A stretch of DNA of 64,000 bases from Stappia sp. Lineage in GTDB: Bacteria; Pseudomonadota; Alphaproteobacteria; Rhizobiales; Stappiaceae. The stretch is taken from the NCBI RefSeq assembly GCF_040110915.1, contig NZ_CP157793.1, forward strand, positions 1 through 64,000, read 5' to 3'. This document shows, piece by piece, positions 11,086-21,300 of this stretch. A program made the translations under genes and the position numbers. Within the stretch, counting starts at the first letter, position 1. Each line of letters starts with the position of its first letter. The notes under the pieces are model-generated. The model was not told the origin of the DNA and searched no databases. It was given only the letters and a program-made list of their open reading frames with translations.

Positions 11086-12758
11086 GCGGCCGCGACTTCC
11101 GACAGGAAGCTCTCGAATTCGCTCTTGAGCCGTCGGGAGGTTTCAGTGACCTTGCGCGAGGCGCCGAGCACGTCGTTCGCGCTATCCTGCGACTGGTCGA
11201 CGGTGGCCTTCAGCTGGTCGAGATCGCCGGCGACCGTACGGGTACCTTCCGCCGCGTGCTGGACGTTGCGCGAGATCTCGCCGGTCGCCGCGCCCTGCTG
11301 TTCGACGGCCGCCGCGATGGCCGAGGTGTAGCCGTTGACGTCCTCCATGGTGCGGGCGATCACGCCGATCACCTCCACCGCCTCGCCGGTCGAGCCCTGG
11401 ATCGCCGAGATCTGGGCGCCGATCTCTTCCGTCGCCTTGGAGGTCTGGGTGGCGAGTTCCTTCACCTCCGCCGCGACGACGGCGAAGCCCTTGCCGGCTT
11501 CTCCGGCGCGCGCCGCCTCGATGGTGGCATTGAGCGCCAGGAGGTTGGTCTGTTCCGCGATCGCCTGGATGAGGCTGACCACCTCGCCGATCTTGTTGGC
11601 GGCCTCCGCCAGGCCGGCGACCTTGGTGTTGGCGTCCTGGGCGCTCGTGGTGGCGTCGGTGACGACCCTGGTGGTCTGGCCGACCTGGCGCGAGATCTCC
11701 GAAATGGACGCCGCGAGTTCCTCCGCCGCGCTTGCGACCGACTGAACGTTCTCCGAGGCGCTTTGCGAGGTCATCGAGGCGCTGGCCGTCCGCTCGGCGC
11801 TCACCGAGGCGATCTCGGAAAGCGTCTCGGCGGCCTTGCCGAAGGTGGCGTTGGAGGCTTCGGAATCGGCCAGCAGGCCGGCGATCACATCGCGGAAGCG
11901 GGCGATCAGGGCCTCGATGCGCTGCTGCCGCTCGACTTCGGCCGTCTGGGCCGCCGTCTGACGCTCGCTCAGTTCCATGCGCTCGATCGCCGCCTCGCGG
12001 AAGGACTCCAGCGCCTGCGCCATGGCGCCGATCTCGTCGCCGCGCTCCACGCCGGGAACGTCGGAGGCGGTGTCGCCGTCGCGCAGGCCGCCCATGCGGG
12101 CCACGAGCGCGCCGAGCGGACCGGTGATCGAACGCACGATCACGAGGCACGCGCCGCCGGACAAGGCCAGGATCACGAGCACGATCAGCGAAAGCTGCGT
12201 GACTTCCTCATAGAAGACCGCGTCGAGATCGTCCACGTAGACACCGGTGCCCACCACCCAGCCCCAGGGCTGGAACAGCTTGATGTAGGAGTATTTCAGC
12301 ACCGGATCCTCGGAGCCCGGCTTGGGCCAGCGGTATTCGACCAGTCCCTCGCCCTCCGTGCGGGCGAGCTGAACGAATTCGGCGAAGAACTGCCTGCCGG
12401 TATCGTCCTCCAGCGTTCTCAGGTTCTGCCCCTCGAGCTTGGCGGAAAACGGATGCATCAGCATCGTGTAGTCCAGATCGTTGATCCAGAAGTACTCGTT
12501 GCCGGCGTAGCGCATCGCACGTAGCGTCTCGGCCGCCGCGGCCTTGGCGTCTTCTTCCGATTTTTCGCCGGCCTCGAACAGGGCGTGTTCGCGCGCGATC
12601 GTGGAGTTCGCGACCTCCACGATGTGTTTGAGTTCCGATTTGCGGTCTTCGACGAGACGTGTCCAGTATCCGGAGATCTGAACCGCAAGCAACGCCGCGA
12701 TTCCGATCGCGAACAGCATCACCAGCGCAGCAAGGCGGTGGCCGATCTTCAAGTTCAT
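11082..12758 (-). CDS. methyl-accepting chemotaxis protein with single Cache_2 sensor
   Basis: A chemoreceptor of 558 residues. The N-terminal membrane helix (about 9-30) is followed by a periplasmic single Cache_2 (SMP_2-type) sensor; [11 protein letters not shown], the HPF segment and the late [13 protein letters not shown] are typical of it. A second membrane helix lies near residues 185-208, then HAMP and the signalling domain with the standard hairpin. The tail is FLSEVAAA. The start at 12758 has GGGAG seven bases upstream; the longer frame to 12836 lacks a good site. The stop codon falls inside a palindromic repeat, suggesting the element inserted at or just beyond the original end of the gene. 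Confidence 0.92.
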   Translation of the reverse strand: MNLKIGHRLAALVMLFAIGIAALLAVQISGYWTRLVEDRKSELKHIVEVANSTIAREHALFEAGEKSEEDAKAAAAETLRAMRYAGNEYFWINDLDYTMLMHPFSAKLEGQNLRTLEDDTGRQFFAEFVQLARTEGEGLVEYRWPKPGSEDPVLKYSYIKLFQPWGWVVGTGVYVDDLDAVFYEEVTQLSLIVLVILALSGGACLVIVRSITGPLGALVARMGGLRDGDTASDVPGVERGDEIGAMAQALESFREAAIERMELSERQTAAQTAEVERQQRIEALIARFRDVIAGLLADSEASNATFGKAAETLSEIASVSAERTASASMTSQSASENVQSVASAAEELAASISEISRQVGQTTRVVTDATTSAQDANTKVAGLAEAANKIGEVVSLIQAIAEQTNLLALNATIEAARAGEAGKGFAVVAAEVKELATQTSKATEEIGAQISAIQGSTGEAVEVIGVIARTMEDVNGYTSAIAAAVEQQGAATGEISRNVQHAAEGTRTVAGDLDQLKATVDQSQDSANDVLGASRKVTETSRRLKSEFESFLSEVAAA

Positions 12759-13223
12759 GTCAGGACTCCCTGAGGTCAGTGCTGAAGGCGGCTGCCGAAG
12801 GGGGAGGACGCGCCGCCGCTGCATGAAACGACTCACACGCCCGCTCGTTTTGCGCGAACGCGTAGTAGTAGATAAGCGCCAATTGAATAAAATTTTCTAA
12901 AAGCCGAAATGAATAAGATTTCGAAACATTTTGTAACTATTTATACAACCTATAAAACGCGCATTTGAGATAAATAAAATCAAGAGTAGAAATGACGCAG
13001 GGGAAGTAAGGGGCGGTTGCCCGTCATGGCGAGGCGTGGCGACACCTTGCGCTGCGTGACAGGGTTTTGTCGTTCGGGAGAGGGAGGACGCTGCAGGGCC
13101 GGGGCGCGACGCTTGCTGGCAGGTTCTGTCGATTGATTGTGAGGCTGCGTCTTCATATGTAAGCGGTGGTGGCACGCTTGAAGAGGGAAGACCCGAGCCA
13201 ACGCAAGGACGGACACCGAACCC
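12759..13223. other. AT-rich divergent promoter region
   Basis: No gene seen. Between about 12850 and 12990 the sequence is roughly 70% A+T, in sharp contrast to its surroundings, with runs such as AATAAAATTTTCTAAAA. It separates the leftward chemoreceptor from the rightward bfd-bfr pair and probably carries both promoters. I could not identify a convincing Fur, Irr or RirA site by eye. Confidence 0.6.
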
Positions 13224-13493
13224 GTGATTGTATGTTCCTGCAATGTATTGACCGACAAGGAGCTGCGCCGTGCCGCCAGGGAGCTTCAAGCCGGACCCGA
13301 TGGTGTGATCGTCACGCCGGGTGCGGTGTTCCGGGCCCTGGGCAAGCGCCCGCGCTGCGGCGGTTGCTTCGGATCGATCATTCCCATAATCCACGAGGAG
13401 GCGCCGGAAACGCCGTCGGCGACCCGGACCGGCCCCGAGACCAGCCCGAAGACCGGCCCAAAGACCAGCCAGGAGAAGAAGAATGAAGGGTGA
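13224..13493 (+). CDS. bfd: bacterioferritin-associated ferredoxin, (2Fe-2S)
   Basis: Bfd reduces the iron core of bacterioferritin to release Fe(II). The first 55 residues carry the family pattern: CSCN near the N terminus (C4, C6) and CGGC at about 46-49. The start is a GTG at 13224, with AAGGACGG upstream at 13205-13212; no in-frame ATG precedes the cysteines. At 89 residues it is longer than the usual 60-75. The extra C-terminal tail is a Pro/Thr/Lys-rich stretch built from a 24-bp tandem duplication (13428-13451, 13452-13475). It overlaps bfr by 11 bases, so the two are translated together. Confidence 0.88.
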   Translation: MIVCSCNVLTDKELRRAARELQAGPDGVIVTPGAVFRALGKRPRCGGCFGSIIPIIHEEAPETPSATRTGPETSPKTGPKTSQEKKNEG

Positions 13494-13968
13494 TGAAAAG
13501 GTCATCGAGTATCTGAACAAGGCGCTGCGGCACGAGCTCACGGCGATCAATCAGTACTGGCTGCATTATCGTCTGCTCGACGACTGGGGCTATGCCAAGC
13601 TCGCGCGCAAGGAGCGCGAGGAATCGCTTGAGGAGATGCAGCACGCCGATCTGCTGGTCGAGCGCATCCTGTTCCTCGAAGGGTTCCCGAACCTCCAGAC
13701 GCTCGATCCCCTGCGCATCGGCCAGTCGCTGAAGGAGGTCGTGGAAGCCGATCTGGCCGGCGAATACTCCGCGCGCGCGCTCTACCAGGAGGCCCGCGAG
13801 ATCTGCGCCACGGCGCGCGACTACGTCAGCAAGACCCTGTTCGAAAAGCTGATGGCCGACGAGGAAGATCATATCGACTATCTGGAGACGCAGCTTCAGC
13901 TGATCGAACAGATCGGCATCGAGCGCTACGGGCTGTTGCAGGCCGAGCCGGCCGACGCCGCTGAGTGA
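13483..13968 (+). CDS. bfr: bacterioferritin
   Basis: A 161-residue bacterioferritin subunit; 24 subunits form an iron-storage shell with heme at subunit interfaces. All di-iron ferroxidase ligands are at the standard positions: E18, E51, H54, E94, E127 and H130. The heme-ligating methionine M52 is also present, so this is a heme-binding Bfr and not a plain ferritin. It overlaps the bfd gene by 11 bases, which matches the functional pairing of the iron store with its reductase. Iron-dependent control is likely but no operator was identified. Confidence 0.97.
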   Translation: MKGDEKVIEYLNKALRHELTAINQYWLHYRLLDDWGYAKLARKEREESLEEMQHADLLVERILFLEGFPNLQTLDPLRIGQSLKEVVEADLAGEYSARALYQEAREICATARDYVSKTLFEKLMADEEDHIDYLETQLQLIEQIGIERYGLLQAEPADAAE

Positions 13969-14005
13969 CGTCGCGCGGTCCCGAGCGCGGCTCCAATCGG
14001 GGCTG

Positions 14006-14704
14006 CTACCGGGGCTCAAGGTCGATGCAGCGCCCGCCGGCGGCCTCGGCATCGGCGCGGTCGTGGGTCACCAGCAAAACGGGCAGGGCGCGGGCGCGCG
14101 CCTTGTCGAACACCAGCGTCCTGATCTGGTCGCGCAAGGTCGCGTCCAGCTTGGAAAACGGCTCGTCGAGCAGGAGCGCGCGCGGCGCGCTCACCAGCAC
14201 CCGCATCAAGGCGACCCGCGCCTTCTGTCCCCCCGACAGCGTGGCCGGATCGCGGGTCGCCAGATCGGCGAGCCCGACCTCGGCAAGGGCATCCCGCACC
14301 GCCTCTCTCCGCCGGGCACGCCCGCGGACCTCCGCCGGCAGGGCGAAGGCGATATTGCCGGCGACGGAAAGATGCGGAAAGAGCATCGCGTCCTGAAACA
14401 GCAGTCCCATGTGCCGGCGATGCGCGGGCAGGGCGGTGATGTCCTCCCCGTCGACACGCACGCGGCCCCGCGCCTCGAAGACGGGATCGAGAAACCCGGC
14501 GGCATAGGCGAGCAGCGTCGACTTGCCGATCCCCGACGGCCCCATCACGGTCAGCACGTCGCCGGGCGGAACCCGGGCATCGAGCGCGATCAGCGGCGCG
14601 CCGGCGCGGGTGATCGACACGCTCTCGAACACCAGCCCTGATGATGTCGGGGCGGAGGATGCGGGATCCTCGACCGGCGCGGCGGGAGTGGCGGAAAGCG
14701 TCAT
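14006..14704 (-). CDS. ynjD: ABC transporter ATPase, YnjD-like
   Basis: The cytoplasmic ATPase of an importer, 232 residues. It shows the Walker A motif GPSGIGKST, the signature LSGGQKARVA, Walker B LLLDEPF and the switch histidine in LVTHDRAD. The start codon overlaps the stop of the permease gene upstream (ATGA at 14704-14701), and the set ATPase-permease-binding protein has the composition of the YnjBCD family. The substrate of YnjBCD importers is not established; related systems carry thiamine, iron or other small cations. Confidence 0.85.
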   Translation of the reverse strand: MTLSATPAAPVEDPASSAPTSSGLVFESVSITRAGAPLIALDARVPPGDVLTVMGPSGIGKSTLLAYAAGFLDPVFEARGRVRVDGEDITALPAHRRHMGLLFQDAMLFPHLSVAGNIAFALPAEVRGRARRREAVRDALAEVGLADLATRDPATLSGGQKARVALMRVLVSAPRALLLDEPFSKLDATLRDQIRTLVFDKARARALPVLLVTHDRADAEAAGGRCIDLEPR

Positions 14705-16383
14705 CGGGCGGCCTGCAGGTCTCGGCGGTGGCGAAAGGCGATGCCCGGGGCAAGGGCGGCGAGGGCGAAGGCGGCGAAGGGCAGGATCATCTGCAAGAGC
14801 GCATAAAGGGCGATCAGCCGGCGATTGCCGCCGGCGGCGAGCGCCACCGCCTCGGTCGTGACGGTCGCGACCCGCCCGCCGCCGATCAGCAGCGTGGGCA
14901 GATATTGCGCGACCGACACCGCCAGTCCGAGCGCGGCCGCGCTTGCCACCGCGCGCAGGGCGAGCGGCAGGCGCACCCGCCAGAAGACGCGCGCGGGCGC
15001 CGCGCCGAGCGCGCCGGCCAACTGGCCGTAGCGCGGGTCGACCGCCCGCCACGGGTCGGATAGGGCAAGGAACACATAGGGAAGCACGAACACCAGATGC
15101 GCCAGCACCACGGCGGCGAGCGTGTCGTGCACGCCGCAGATCAGGAACAGGATCTGCAGCCCGAAGAGAAAGGCGATCTGCGGCACGATGAGCGGAATGT
15201 AGAGCAGCGGCAGCGTGCGGTGGCGCACCGCCTTGCCCCGCCGGCTTTCGCCTTCCAGACAGGCCAGCGCCAGCGCGACGGCGATTAGCGTCGCGGGCAC
15301 GGCGATGGCCAGCGTGGTCGCGATCGCCGTGCCCATATGGTCGAGATGCATCGCCCATGTCGCCAGGGTAAACCGCGCGGGCAGGGCATCGGGAAAGCGC
15401 CACGGCCCGGCCACCGACCACAGGCACAGCGCGCAAAGCGCCAGCAGCATGGCGCCGACCAGCGCGCTCATGGCCGCGCCGGCGCCGAGCGTCACGGCGC
15501 GGTCGGCGCTCCCGCGCGCGCCGGCGGCGATCCAGCGCCGCCCGAGCGCCGCGACGATCCGTTCGCCGACGATCCACAGGCCGATGGCGCCGAGGCTCAC
15601 GCCAAGCTGCAGGAGCGCGCCGGCGGAGGCGACGAAGCGCATGGCGAGATCGGGATCGTTCATCCAGGCGAGCAGCCGCACGGCGAGCGGGGCGGGGGTC
15701 GTCGGCCCGAGGATCAGCGCCACGTCGACCACCGAGGTGGCATAGGCCAGAACGGCGAAGACCGGCAGGCGGATCTGCGGGTAAAGGCGCGGCAGCACGA
15801 CCTTGACCCAGGCGGCGACGGGGGCGTAGCCGAGGCTCGCGGCGATGCGCCGGCTTGCCGGCGAGGCCGTCTGCGGCAGCGCGGCCAGCACCATCAGGAA
15901 CAGGAAGGGCACCTCCTTGGCGACCAGCCCCAGCGTCATGGCGAGCCCCAGCGGATCGCCGAGGATCAGCACGTCGGGCGGACGCGTCGCGCCGCTCGCC
16001 CAGGGCGAGACGAGGCGCATGAGAAAGCCGGAGGGCGCGATCAGGAAGGCGAGACCGAAGGCGGCCGCCGCATGCGGCACGGAGAGCAGCGGCGAGAGCA
16101 GCCGGCGCATCCAGCGAAAGGCCCGGGTGCCCTCGAAGGCGGCGGTGAAGGCCAGCACGAGCGCCAGCGACAGGACGGTCGCCGCAAGCCCCGTGCCGAG
16201 GCTCAGGGCGACGGAGGTCGCGAGGCCCGGCTGATCCAGCAGCGTGCGCAGGGGCGCGAGCGAGGCTTGCGTGCCGCCAAGACCCGGCACATAGCCCACC
16301 GCCGGCAGCAGCGTGCCGGCGAGCCCGGCGAGCACCGGCCCGAGCATCAGCGCGAGCGTGGCTGCGGGGGCGAGCCTCAGCAT
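14701..16383 (-). CDS. ynjC: ABC transporter permease, fused double domain, YnjC-like
   Basis: An integral membrane protein of 560 residues made of two binding-protein-dependent permease domains in one chain (roughly residues 50-260 and 340-540), with about twelve membrane segments. Each half has the cytoplasmic EAA-like loop (ASLGYAPVAAWVKVVLPRLYP in the first, ALGAAPARVFWRVRLPLA in the second). The double-domain build is shared with ThiP, FbpB and YnjC. It follows the binding-protein gene by 31 bases and overlaps the ATPase gene by 4. Confidence 0.87.
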   Translation of the reverse strand: MLRLAPAATLALMLGPVLAGLAGTLLPAVGYVPGLGGTQASLAPLRTLLDQPGLATSVALSLGTGLAATVLSLALVLAFTAAFEGTRAFRWMRRLLSPLLSVPHAAAAFGLAFLIAPSGFLMRLVSPWASGATRPPDVLILGDPLGLAMTLGLVAKEVPFLFLMVLAALPQTASPASRRIAASLGYAPVAAWVKVVLPRLYPQIRLPVFAVLAYATSVVDVALILGPTTPAPLAVRLLAWMNDPDLAMRFVASAGALLQLGVSLGAIGLWIVGERIVAALGRRWIAAGARGSADRAVTLGAGAAMSALVGAMLLALCALCLWSVAGPWRFPDALPARFTLATWAMHLDHMGTAIATTLAIAVPATLIAVALALACLEGESRRGKAVRHRTLPLLYIPLIVPQIAFLFGLQILFLICGVHDTLAAVVLAHLVFVLPYVFLALSDPWRAVDPRYGQLAGALGAAPARVFWRVRLPLALRAVASAAALGLAVSVAQYLPTLLIGGGRVATVTTEAVALAAGGNRRLIALYALLQMILPFAAFALAALAPGIAFRHRRDLQAAR

Positions 16384-16414
16384 GCGCGGCGTGCCCGGCC
16401 GGGGACGGTCCGCG

Positions 16415-17653
16415 TCACTGGCTGGCGTAGCGCGCGGTCCATGCCCGCTCGATTTCGGTCAGCCAGCTTGCATGGGGCTCGTCGATGACCGGGCCGAGGT
16501 CCTCCGGCCCCAGCGTCGCGATGCCGAGATCGAGGGCGTCGAAGCGGGCGCGGTCGTCCTCCGACAGCGTGTCGAGGGCGAGCACGGTCGGATCGCCCCA
16601 CACGGCCGGGTCCTGCTTGCGCGCCTGGGCTTCCGGCGACAGCAGGAAGTCGGCGAGCACCAGCGCGCCCGCCTTGGCGTTGGCGTTGTAGGGGATCGCG
16701 ACGAAATGGGCGTTGCCGATGGTGCCGCCGTCGAGCACGAAGGTGCGCACCGTGTCGGGAAACTCGCCGGCGGCGATGGCCGCCGAGGCATCGGCCGGGT
16801 TGAAGGTGAAGGCGATGTCGATCTCTCCGTCCGCCAGCAGCCGTTTCAGCGCCGGCTGGTTCTGCGGGAAGGCCCGGCCCGCGCGCCACATCTTCGGGTG
16901 AATGCGGTCGAGATAGGCGAAGAGCGGCGCGACATCGGCCTCGAAACTGGCCGGATCTACGGGACGCGTGAGCTTTTCCGGGTCGTCGATGGTGGTGGCG
17001 AGCACCTGCTTCAGAAAGGTCGAGCCGTGGAAGTTGGGCGGCTGGGGATAGGTGAAGCGGCCGGGATTGGCGTCGAGATAGGCGGCGAGCGCCTCGAGCG
17101 TGCGCGGCGGCTCGGGCAGGATCGCCGTGTCGTGCATGAAGACGAGCTTGGCCATGCCCCAGGGGCTTTCCAGCCCGTCGGTCGGCTCGGTGAAATCGGT
17201 CAGCACCGCCGGCTTGTTCTCGGTGTCGACATGACGCCAGTTGGGCAGTTTCGTCGCCCAGTCGGGCGCCATCAGCAGGCCGGCTTTCTTCAGGGCCACG
17301 AAGTTCTCGCCGTTGATCCACACCAGATCGACCGCGCCGCCGGTGTCCTTGCCGGCCGCCTTTTCCGCCACGATGCGCGCGACGACATTGGCCGTGTCGT
17401 CGACCTTGACGTGTTCGACCGCGATCCCGTGGCGGGCTTCCAGTTGCTCGCCGGCCCAGTCGATGAAGGCGTTGATGCGCGGCTCGCCGCCCCAGGCGTG
17501 GAAATAGACGGTCTCTCCGCGCGCCGCCTCCAGCACCGCCGGCCAGTCGGCGGGATCGGGCGCCTGCGCGCCGGCGGGTGCCGCCGCAAGCGCCAGCGAA
17601 ATGGCGGACAGCGGCAGGTGGCGACGCGCGAGGCGTGCGAGACGAGACAGCAT
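16415..17653 (-). CDS. ynjB: ABC transporter periplasmic binding protein, YnjB-like
   Basis: A solute-binding protein of 412 residues with a signal peptide of about 29 residues (Arg-rich start, hydrophobic core, cleavage after AGAQA). The mature part begins with the YnjB-type segment ETVYFHAWGGEPRINAF and keeps the family's NGENF stretch; the fold would be that of extracellular binding protein family 1. The start at 17653 follows an AGGAGGG site at 17661-17667. A frame open further upstream (to 17980) overlaps the Lrp gene on the same strand and lacks support. It is the first gene of the three-gene transporter operon. The ligand is unknown. Confidence 0.85.
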   Translation of the reverse strand: MLSRLARLARRHLPLSAISLALAAAPAGAQAPDPADWPAVLEAARGETVYFHAWGGEPRINAFIDWAGEQLEARHGIAVEHVKVDDTANVVARIVAEKAAGKDTGGAVDLVWINGENFVALKKAGLLMAPDWATKLPNWRHVDTENKPAVLTDFTEPTDGLESPWGMAKLVFMHDTAILPEPPRTLEALAAYLDANPGRFTYPQPPNFHGSTFLKQVLATTIDDPEKLTRPVDPASFEADVAPLFAYLDRIHPKMWRAGRAFPQNQPALKRLLADGEIDIAFTFNPADASAAIAAGEFPDTVRTFVLDGGTIGNAHFVAIPYNANAKAGALVLADFLLSPEAQARKQDPAVWGDPTVLALDTLSEDDRARFDALDLGIATLGPEDLGPVIDEPHASWLTEIERAWTARYASQ

Positions 17654-17756
17654 CACGAAAACCCTCCTGTTTCGGGTTTGGTGCAAGAGCCGGAGCGCGC
17701 GGTCAAGACACGGCTTCGTTATGCGCCCGTGCGCGGGACGCGGCGCAGGGCGCGGG

Positions 17757-18242
17757 TCACAGCGGCAGGACGTGCGTGTCCTTGACCTCCTCCATGACCG
17801 CATAGGTATGCGTCTCGCGCACGCCGGGCAGGTCGAGGACGGCATCGGCGAGCAGTTTGCGGTAGGCGCGCATGTCGGAGACCCGCGCCTTGACGAGATA
17901 ATCGAAGCCGCCGGCCACCATGTGGCATTCGAGCACCTGCGGCACGCGTTTGACGGCCTGCGCGAAGGCGTCGAACACATCCGGCGTCGTGCGGTCGAGC
18001 TTCACCTGCAGGAAGACGAGAAGCCCCTGACCGAGCTTGACCGGATCGAGTTCGGCGGAAAAGCGCAGGATGTAGCCCTCGCGCACGAGGCGTTTCATGC
18101 GCTCCGCCGTCGCCGTCGGCGACAGGTTGACCCGCTGGGCGAGTTCGGTGGTGGTGATGCGCCCGTCGGTCTGCAGGACGGCCAGGATGCGGCGGTCGGT
18201 GCGGTCGAGATCCGTGCTTTCTTCAGTTGAATTCGTTTTCAC
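17757..18242 (-). CDS. putR: Lrp/AsnC-family regulator, probable proline-responsive activator
   Basis: A 161-residue Lrp/AsnC protein. The N-terminal helix-turn-helix spans about residues 14-60 (DRRILAVLQTDGRI, LAQRVNLSPTATAERM) and the C-terminal RAM effector domain about 70-155. It is divergent from putA with 125 bases between the starts, the arrangement of PutR, which activates putA in the presence of proline in several alphaproteobacteria. The start is GTG at 18242 with GAGGA seven to eight bases upstream. Function is inferred from family and position; the gene name follows that inference. Confidence 0.85.
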   Translation of the reverse strand: MKTNSTEESTDLDRTDRRILAVLQTDGRITTTELAQRVNLSPTATAERMKRLVREGYILRFSAELDPVKLGQGLLVFLQVKLDRTTPDVFDAFAQAVKRVPQVLECHMVAGGFDYLVKARVSDMRAYRKLLADAVLDLPGVRETHTYAVMEEVKDTHVLPL

Positions 18243-18253
18243 CGGAAAATCCT

Positions 18254-18284
18254 CTATTTTAGGCCAGAAGTTCGCCGAAAATAG
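18254..18284. promoter_or_regulatory. candidate operator between the Lrp gene and putA
   Basis: CTATTTT (18254-18260) and AAAATAG (18278-18284) form a perfect 7-bp inverted repeat with a 17-bp spacer in the divergent region. AT-rich inverted repeats of this size suit an Lrp-family dimer. It lies just upstream of the Lrp gene's ribosome binding site. Binding is inferred. Confidence 0.5.
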
Positions 18285-18367
18285 CGGAGGAATTCGCGTT
18301 AGACTAAGAAAAATTCCGAGATCCGGATGCGGCCACCGTGCCGCCGTGCCTTCATTGGGAGATGCTC

Positions 18368-21300
18368 ATGCCCGCGACCGCCGACAGCCCGATTTCCGAC
18401 CGGCCCGCCGCCGACCGCCCGGCCGTCACGCCGCCACACGTGGAGATCGCGCCGTTTCGCGCCCCCTTCGCTCCGTCCGACGCAACGGCCGTGCGTACGC
18501 TCGTCGGTCGCGCCGGCCTCGACGAGGCGCAGGAGGCGCGCGTCGACGATCTCGCCTCGGGCTACATCCAGACGATCCGCTCCGCCATCGGCGGGCTGGG
18601 CGGGGTCGAGGATTTCCTGCGCGAGTACGGCCTGTCGACGCGCGAGGGGCTGGCGCTGATGGTGCTGGCCGAGGCGCTGCTGCGGGTGCCCGATGCCGCG
18701 ACCGCCGACAAGCTGATCGAGGACAAGCTCGCCGCCGCCCGTTTCGACGAGAGCGAGCACGGGCCGTCGGATACCTGGCTCGTCTCCGCCTCGTCCTGGG
18801 CGCTGGGCGTGACCTCGCAGCTCATCCATCCGGGCGAAAAGCCGAACACCATCCTTGCCTCGCTGGTCAAGCGCATGGGCATGCCGGCGGTGCGCACCGC
18901 GACCCGTCAGGCGATGAAGGTGCTCGGCCACCAGTTCGTGCTCGGCGAGACGATCAAGGCGGCGCTCTCCCGGGCGAAGGCGCAGGAGGCCAAGGGCTAC
19001 CGCTATTCCTACGACATGCTCGGCGAGGGCGCGCGCACCGCCGACGATGCGGCGCGCTACTTCCGCTCCTATGCCGATGCGATCGAGGCCATCGGCGCGG
19101 CGGCCGGCAAGAGGGATCTGCCGGACCGGCCCGGGATTTCGGTGAAGCTTTCCGCGCTGCATCCCCGCTATGAGGCGGTGAAGGGCACCCGCGCGCGCGA
19201 CGAACTGGCGCCGAAGCTGCTGGAACTCGCGCAGGCCGCCAGGCGCCACGACCTCAACTTCACGGTCGACGCGGAAGAGGCCGACCGGCTGGAGGTGTCG
19301 CTCGACATTTTCGCCACCGTCGCCGCCGATCCCTCGCTCAAGGGGTGGGACGGGCTCGGCCTCGCGATCCAGGCCTATCAGAAGCGGGCGCTGGCGACAG
19401 TCGAGTGGATCGCCAGGCTGGCGGAGCGGCTCGACCGCCGGTTCATGGTGCGTCTCGTCAAGGGCGCCTATTGGGACACGGAGATCAAGCGCGCGCAGGA
19501 GCGCGGCCTCGACGATTTCCCCGTCTTCACCCGCAAGGCGGCAACCGATCTCTCCTATCTCGCCTGTGCCAAGGCGCTGATGGCGGCCCGCCCGCGCATC
19601 TATCCGCAGTTCGCCACCCACAATGCGCTGTCGGTCGCGCAGATCATCGCGCTCGCCGGCAACGAGGGCGGCTTCGAGTTCCAGCGCCTGCATGGCATGG
19701 GCGAAAGCCTGTTCAAGGCGGTGAGCGAACGCGACGGCCACCCCTGTCGCATCTATGCCCCCGTCGGCGGCCACCGCGACCTGCTGGCCTATCTGGTGCG
19801 CCGCCTGCTGGAAAACGGCGCCAATTCCTCCTTCGTCTCGGCGGTGGGCGACAATTCCGTGCCCATCGCGAAGCTGCTCGCCCGCCCGCAGGACGTGCTG
19901 GCCGGCGGCACCAGGGCGCGCAACCTGAAGATCCCGCTGCCGGCGCATCTCTACGGCGAAAGCCGCCGCAACTCGCAAGGGCTCGAGTTCGGCTATTCCG
20001 CCGACCGGCTGGCGCTGGTGGAGGCGATGGCGGCGGCGCCCGACAAGGTGGAGGACGCCCGCGCGCTTTATCCCGGCGCGCCGGCCGCCGGCGATCTGCG
20101 CGCGGTCATGTCCCCCGTCGACGGCACGACCCGGGTCGGCGCGGTGCGCGAGGCGAAGGCCGACGAGGTCTCGGCCATGTTCGACGTGGCCGCCCGGGGC
20201 TTCGAGCGCTGGTCGCGCACGCCGGTCGACGTGCGCGCAAAGGCGATCGCCCGGGTCGGCGATCTGCTGGAGGAGCACTCCGCGCGGCTGATGGCGCTGA
20301 TGGCGCGCGAGGCCGGCAAGACCCTGCCGGACGGGCTGGCGGAAGTGCGCGAGGCGGTCGACTTCTGCCGCTATTACGCGGTGCAGGCCGAAACGCTCTT
20401 CGGCGAGGGCATCCTGATGCCGGGTCCCACGGGCGAGGAAAACCGCTACCGCTTTCGTGGGCGCGGCGTCTTCGTGTGCATCTCGCCCTGGAACTTTCCG
20501 CTGGCGATTTTCCTGGGGCAGGTCACGGCGGCGCTACTGGCGGGCAATGCGGTGGTCGCCAAGCCGGCCGACCAGACGCCGCTGGTCGCTCATGAGGCGG
20601 CAAAGCTCCTCTATGAAGCCGGCGTGCCGGAGGATGTCTTCCTGCTGGCGCCGGGCGGGCGCGAGCTTGGGGCGGCCCTCGTCGCCGAACCGCGCGTGGC
20701 CGGCGTTGCCTTCACCGGGTCGACCGAAACCGCCTGGGCGATCAACCGGGCGCTTGCCGACAAGCGCGGTCCCATCGTGCCGCTGATCGCCGAGACCGGG
20801 GGCATCAACGCCATGCTGGTCGATGCCACCGCGCTGCCCGAGCAGGTCACCGACGACGTGATGATGTCGGCCTTCCGCTCCGCCGGTCAACGCTGCTCGG
20901 CGTTGCGGCTGCTCTATCTGCAGGACGATGTCGCCGACAAGCAGCTCGACATGCTGATCGGGGCCGCGCGCGAGCTGTCGCTCGGCGATCCCATCGACCC
21001 GGCGACCGATATCGGCCCGGTGATCGACCTGGCCGCGCGCGACAGGCTGCTGGCCCATGTCGCCGAAATGAAAGACGCGCAGAAACTGCATTACGCCGGC
21101 CCGACGCCCGGCGGCGCGCTCGCCGGCGGCACCTGGGTCGCCCCGCATGTGGTGGAGCTCGATCATCCCACCGCGCTCACGAAGGAGACCTTCGGCCCGA
21201 TCCTGCATGTGGTGCGCTACAAGGCGGCGGATCTTCCGAAGATGCTCGATACGATCGCCGCGACCGGCTACGGGCTGACGCTCGGCGTGCACAGCCGCAT

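Noticed and set aside
6341..12524. Several long plus-strand frames opposite the chemoreceptors
   Set aside because: They mirror the signalling-domain codons on the other strand and repeat with the three receptor genes; no protein family fits.
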